In this document: piece by piece, positions 63,894 to 64,000 of the stretch
Numbering within the stretch: the stretch's first letter is position 1
Layout of the letters: each line of letters opens with the position of its first letter
Assembly (NCBI GenBank): GCA_021324735.1
Contig: JAJPIO010000014.1
Span: forward strand, 231,632 to 295,631
Direction: 5' to 3'
DNA length: 64,000 bases
Source of the DNA: Bacteroidota bacterium
Lineage (GTDB): Bacteria; Bacteroidota; Ignavibacteria; Palsa-1295
Translations under genes and position numbers: made by a program
The notes under the pieces: model-generated
What the model was told of the DNA's origin: nothing
Databases searched by the model: none
The model's input: only the letters and a program-made list of their open reading frames with translations

Positions 63894-64000
63894 CCGATAC
63901 CCGATACCCGATACCCGATACCCGATACCCGATACCCGATACCCGATACCCGATACCCGATACCCGATACCCGATACCCGATACCCGATACCCGATACCC
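63894..64000 (+). repeat. GATACCC heptamer tandem array, runs off the window
   Basis: From about 63894 the sequence is an uninterrupted run of the 7-mer GATACCC (about 15 copies to the window end) starting 10 bp after the gmk stop. All copies are identical, so slippage is recent. The true length is unknown because the array meets the window edge. Confidence 0.95.

Overview
The window looks like chromosomal DNA from a free-living member of the Bacteroidota/Chlorobiota (FCB) assemblage, with near-balanced base composition. Evidence: two secreted proteins end in type IX secretion (Por) sorting domains, one built from Hydin/choice-of-anchor-D repeats. A bacillithiol gene (bshA) is present. Several genes are preceded by TATATTTG or TATTTTTG, which fit the Bacteroidota -7 promoter element TAnnTTTG. 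TTG and GTG starts are common. A Kapaibacteria/Ignavibacteria-like lineage is my inference; no rRNA is present to test it.

Layout. 1-7.7 kb: a truncated membrane protein, urocanate hydratase, an SDR, a 950-residue secreted repeat protein and a small exported protein, all on the minus strand. 7.8-16.9 kb: housekeeping genes purB, ispE, lysine 6-transaminase, a possible tryptophan-dioxygenase-superfamily protein, family-4 UDG, def with tRNA-Ala(CGC), rqcH/NFACT and a DMT exporter. 16.9-23.5 kb: two proteins with HELTH gluzincin motifs, an ABM-like protein and a YigZ protein. 23.6-33.6 kb: bshA, an ABC-2 exporter, glycosyltransferases, two methyltransferases and prmC, suggesting cell-surface glycan and thiol metabolism. 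33.9-42.9 kb: rpoN, a secreted glycoside hydrolase, a TPR hybrid histidine kinase with a membrane-tailed receiver, and a frameshifted GT-C-like gene. 43-44.4 kb: atpD alone, without atpC.

44.4-52.5 kb is an accessory stretch. It holds an IS1-type transposase relic, a clan-AA protease with a small partner, an HNH-like protein, small same-strand ORFs separated by a repeated 38-bp motif, two paralogous lipoproteins, a REP/BIME-like inverted-palindrome array with a solo copy, and a pentapeptide-repeat protein. 52.5-61 kb: TIR-TolB-TPR protein, TMEM175-type channel, GH1-like hydrolase with an SDR, an autoregulated YtrA-type GntR repressor with an SPFH protein, an ECF sigma factor, a lipoprotein and a desaturase. 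61.2-64 kb: dnaB and gmk, split by a 543-bp unit that carries a four-helix-bundle gene between near-perfect 30-bp terminal inverted repeats. The window ends in a GATACCC heptamer array.

The most noteworthy items are the four-helix-bundle element fitted exactly between the dnaB stop and the gmk start, the BIME-like array, the tRNA-Ala/def near-leaderless arrangement, the perfect 28-bp operator at the GntR gene, the hairpin that contains a start codon, and repeated small duplications that copy gene starts.
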